Source of the DNA: Prevotellamassilia timonensis
GTDB taxonomy: Bacteria > Bacteroidota > Bacteroidia > Bacteroidales > Bacteroidaceae
Assembly (NCBI RefSeq): GCF_021531665.1
Contig: NZ_JADYUH010000007.1
Span: forward strand, 1-63,644
Length of the DNA stretch: 63,644 bases
Reading direction: 5' to 3'
Of this stretch, positions 61,384 through 63,644 are shown in pieces (the stretch's first letter is position 1; the number at the start of each line of letters is the position of its first letter). The translations under genes were made by a program, and so were the position numbers. The notes beneath the pieces are model-generated. The model was not told where the DNA came from. It saw only the letters and a program-made list of their open reading frames with translations, and searched no databases.

Positions 61384-61730
61384 ACTTTACATAAATATAA
61401 GAGAACAAAAAATCCTGCAAACCCTACACAAAACCCTACATTCTCTTCTTATCTCACTGATTCTCCGCACGTTGCACTGTGTATGGTTTGAACCAAAAAT
61501 CCTACACAAGCCCTACATGGAACCCTACATGGGAACTAAGAGTCAAAGAGTCAAAGAGTCAAAGAGTCAAAGAGACTAAGAGACTAAGAGTCAAAGAGAC
61601 TAAGAGACAAAGAGAGGAAGAGTGAAAGAGAGGAAGAGTGAAAGAGAGGAAGAGTGAAAGAGAGGAAGGCTAAGTGAAATTTGAGGAAGGCAAATTTTAA
61701 CTGGGAGCCTACCCCAACCCCTCCCTAAAG
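61384..61730. repeat. Composite repeat region (locus C)
   Basis: ACTTTACATAAATATAAGAG...GCAAACCCTACACAAAACCC resembles the left end of the element at 25532. Then CCCTACA motifs with CTGATTCTCCGCACGTT, a run of AGTCAAAG/AGACTAAG units (61540-61610), GAGAGGAAGAGTGAAA units (61610-61670) and GAGGAAGGCAAATTTTAACTGGGAG. No genes. The rest of the gap, 61731-61980, is AT-rich and shows nothing I can name. Confidence 0.7.
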
Positions 61731-61980
61731 GGAAGGACTTTTCAAACTTTGACATGAAGTTATATATGAGGATTTTTAAATTCTGAACATTTCGCGTGTT
61801 TCGTATTCCAAAACCAATTAATGGCTTTTTGATGAATCAATTCATGAACATTAATGTTTCAAAAAGGGTGCGCTCCCAGCAAGAAATGTTTCTCCATTAA
61901 TGCCCATTAATTGTCTCATATGCTTATTCATTTTGTGTTTAATTATGACAAGAACTGAGAATTAATTTATGATATTGCTT

Positions 61981-62688
61981 TCATCTTCCAATTTGTTTCG
62001 CTATCAATGGGAAAGCAGAGAACAGCTCGAGTGCAGAAGATGTCTCCGCAATGAGTTTATTCTTGACAAAGGTCTTTGACTTCGCATCGTTGAGAACCTC
62101 GCCAAGTCCTTGCATCAGAAGTTTTGGGCTTGCCTCCTTCACATGCTCAGCACACCATGCAGTATATTCGCTCACGCTCTTAGCTGTTCTAATTCGGACA
62201 ATCTCTTCATTGATCTCTGTGTGATTCTGCAGGAAGAACCACACATCATATATATCGCGCGGTGATAAACGTTCACCCATGGCGCATAGTTTATGTGCAA
62301 ACATATCAGACATCACCATTACTCGAATGTCTGTACCAGCCAACGAACGCATCTCATAATGATTGGGATACTGACGCACAGAAATCTCCACCTTCAGCAT
62401 TCGCTCTCCCTTGCCATAATTCAGCACTAACACAGGGCCATATGGCTTCTTTGATTCATCGTCAATAGTGCCAAAGCGAGTCAGTATAGCGCGTACTTTA
62501 TCATATGCCAAGTCGAGCTTATCCGGATCAAGCAAATTGAAGTCAAGGTCGGTCGAGAAGCGATTGAGGTTGTGGAAGAACATCAATGAGGTCCCGCCCT
62601 TGAATGCCAGCACATTGCAGAGATCCTTATCTTTGAAGATAAGACTCAATATCTGCGCCATATAGAATTTATGTTTATTCTTGTCCAT
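61981..62688 (-). CDS. AbiEii/AbiGii-type nucleotidyltransferase toxin
   Basis: 235 residues with the AbiEii signature: LAFKGGTSLMFFHNLNRFSTDLDFNLLD (GGTSL plus DLDF metal-binding acids near residues 33-52) and RLSPRDIYDVWFFL later. Toxin of the type IV AbiE system; relatives transfer nucleotides to tRNA ends and stop growth on phage infection. It starts 2 bases after the stop of the antitoxin gene, so the pair is one transcript. AT-rich, acquired. Confidence 0.9.
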   Translation of the reverse strand: MDKNKHKFYMAQILSLIFKDKDLCNVLAFKGGTSLMFFHNLNRFSTDLDFNLLDPDKLDLAYDKVRAILTRFGTIDDESKKPYGPVLVLNYGKGERMLKVEISVRQYPNHYEMRSLAGTDIRVMVMSDMFAHKLCAMGERLSPRDIYDVWFFLQNHTEINEEIVRIRTAKSVSEYTAWCAEHVKEASPKLLMQGLGEVLNDAKSKTFVKNKLIAETSSALELFSAFPLIAKQIGR

Positions 62689-62690
62689 GA

Positions 62691-63266
62691 TTATTTTATA
62701 TTTAGCAGTTCAGTAACACGTTTCGTCAGCACCTTTGACTGATAAAGTGGAAGGAGCTGCTTCACTTTTATCTTATTGAGAGGGTGCAGATTGTCAAAGT
62801 AACAGTTGCCGGCACTCAGATATACCATATCGAGGAAAGCACGTTCGGGCGTGGCTATCAGGATGTTGTCTTGCTGCACAATACCATCCATGCCAATCCA
62901 TAGTTCCGGATTGATGATGCGAAACAGGTAAGCCTTATCGTCAATTTCCACGATTCTGTTCAGATAACTTACACATGTCACAGCGTCATCATACTGAAAC
63001 ACAATTCCACTTCGCTGAAGTACATACTCCAACGAAACATAGGCAGGACGAAACAAACTACAAGCCATCTCCTTCTCATCGTAGGTGGCTTTGGTATAGA
63101 TGCCTCGACGAGGGTTGCGTATCTTTCCTCCCTTGACATAATAATGTAGCGACTTGGTTAGTTTCTGGCTATCCTCGCACTCTGTCAGCATCCTCAATGA
63201 TTGTACATTGAAAACTGTTCTGGGACTGCTCAGAATCTCTTCAAGAACATTCTTTTGCAAACTCAT
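62691..63266 (-). CDS. AbiEi-type antitoxin/transcriptional regulator
   Basis: 191 residues. N-terminal winged-helix (LEEILSSPRTVFNVQSLRMLTECEDSQKLTKSLHYYVKGGKIRNPRRGIYTKA), then the AbiEi core (YVSLEYVLQRSGIVFQYDDAVTCVSY) and ATPERAFLDMVYL, typical of AbiEi antitoxins, which repress their own promoter. The box CACTTTTG (minus, 63302-63295) is one base off consensus. Family-1 element copy 4 lies 71 bases upstream. Confidence 0.88.
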   Translation of the reverse strand: MSLQKNVLEEILSSPRTVFNVQSLRMLTECEDSQKLTKSLHYYVKGGKIRNPRRGIYTKATYDEKEMACSLFRPAYVSLEYVLQRSGIVFQYDDAVTCVSYLNRIVEIDDKAYLFRIINPELWIGMDGIVQQDNILIATPERAFLDMVYLSAGNCYFDNLHPLNKIKVKQLLPLYQSKVLTKRVTELLNIK

Positions 63267-63337
63267 AATTCCATATATTCGTATTATTGGTTTGCAAAAG
63301 TGATTATAAATAATGAACTATGCAAGAATTTCTTTTT

Positions 63338-63499
63338 AGTAATATGAAAATAATAAGTTGCGTCAGATTTGAATGACATTTTCGAGGTCAGATTTTCACC
63401 CGAAGAAGGAGCATAGCCGTAGCTATGTGACTGATGAGTGAGGAAATATGAACCGAAAAGATTTTCAAAGATGATGCAGGTTATTTTTTGAGGATTACT
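63338..63499 (+). mobile_element. MITE-like element, family 1, copy 4
   Basis: 162 bp, AGTAATATGAAAATAATAAG to GGATTACT, nearly identical to copy 1. Lies between the abiE promoter region and the terminal repeat array. Core hairpin CATAGC-CGTA-GCTATG. Confidence 0.85.
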
Positions 63500-63501
63500 T
63501 A

Positions 63502-63644
63502 AATCTGAGGAAGGGAAAGAAAAACTAGGGGAAGGGAAAGAAAAACTAGGGGAAGGCTAAGAAAAACTAGGGGAAGGGAAAGAAAAATTTGAGGAAGGCA
63601 AATAAAAATTTGAGGAAGGCAAATAAAAATTTGAGGAAGGCAAA
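63502..63644. repeat. 22-bp tandem array at right window end
   Basis: About six units of the kind GAGGAAGGGAAAGAAAAACTAG changing to GAGGAAGGCAAATAAAAATTT, the reverse complement of the array at 1-132. The unit change runs in mirror order at the two ends. The array is cut by the window edge. Confidence 0.85.

Overview
The window looks like a piece of a Bacteroidales chromosome, possibly Prevotellaceae (the family is a guess). Evidence: TAnnTTTG/TAnnTTCG -7 promoter boxes in front of many genes, an N-succinylornithine-type carbamoyltransferase, a DPP7-type S46 dipeptidyl-peptidase, an OMP_b-brl_3 TonB-type receptor, DUF2027/DUF3667/DUF4834/DUF6769 proteins, and the synteny purH-mreB-mreC-mreD-mrdA-rodA. 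Start choices rest on family alignment from memory because Shine-Dalgarno signals are weak in this phylum.

Layout. 1-600: tandem and composite repeats without genes. 634-25306: housekeeping genes: murF; folP-cdaA; a DUF3667 membrane protein; psd-pssA-DUF4834 (phosphatidylethanolamine synthesis); a minus-strand block of secreted hydrolase, DUF2027, Mrp, trmB, xseB, xseA, subtilase, mnmA and TlpA; the argF-like carbamoyltransferase; a GH127-like secreted protein; yqiA; folA; thyA-rsmF; amidase-mlaD. 25430-26640: a gene-free composite repeat element bounded by ~61-bp inverted repeats. 26716-33775: a PepSY-like protein, a PhoR/PhoB-type two-component pair, and divergently a PiT phosphate transporter with an OprO/P-type porin, behind an array of Pho-box-like hexamers. 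33964-41067: a single-domain IMP cyclohydrolase, then the rod-shape/elongasome operon. 41526-46836: a YtrA-like GntR-regulated ABC operon ending in a TonB-type receptor, with a palindromic operator over its promoter. 47184-53093: a heavy-metal efflux operon (DUF6769, CusB-like adaptor, and one long frame joining CusA to a TolC-like protein). 53305-55443: DPP7. 55605-56744: rfbB.

56811-63644 is different: AT-rich and full of gene fragments. It is a decaying accessory/defence region: three direct copies of the rfbB promoter-leader segment separate a DpnI-like restriction-enzyme fragment plus a KilA-N gene, a DUF1016 (YhcG) nuclease fragment, and a set of unrecognised small genes. Two copies of an IS4-type left end, one with a deleted transposase, follow, then an intact AbiE-type toxin-antitoxin pair. 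The window ends in the same 22-bp repeat family that begins it, inverted.

Two short mobile-looking repeat families thread through the core genes: a ~162-bp element with imperfect terminal inverted repeats (four copies: murF leader, folA/thyA gap, amidase leader, abiE leader) and a related element bounded by GTTCTAWAAATTA. The strongest candidates for something undescribed are the promoter-delimited cassette region upstream of rfbB, the unknown gene set inside it, and the composite repeat element with paired CCCTACACA arms. All functional statements come from reading motifs; no database search was run.
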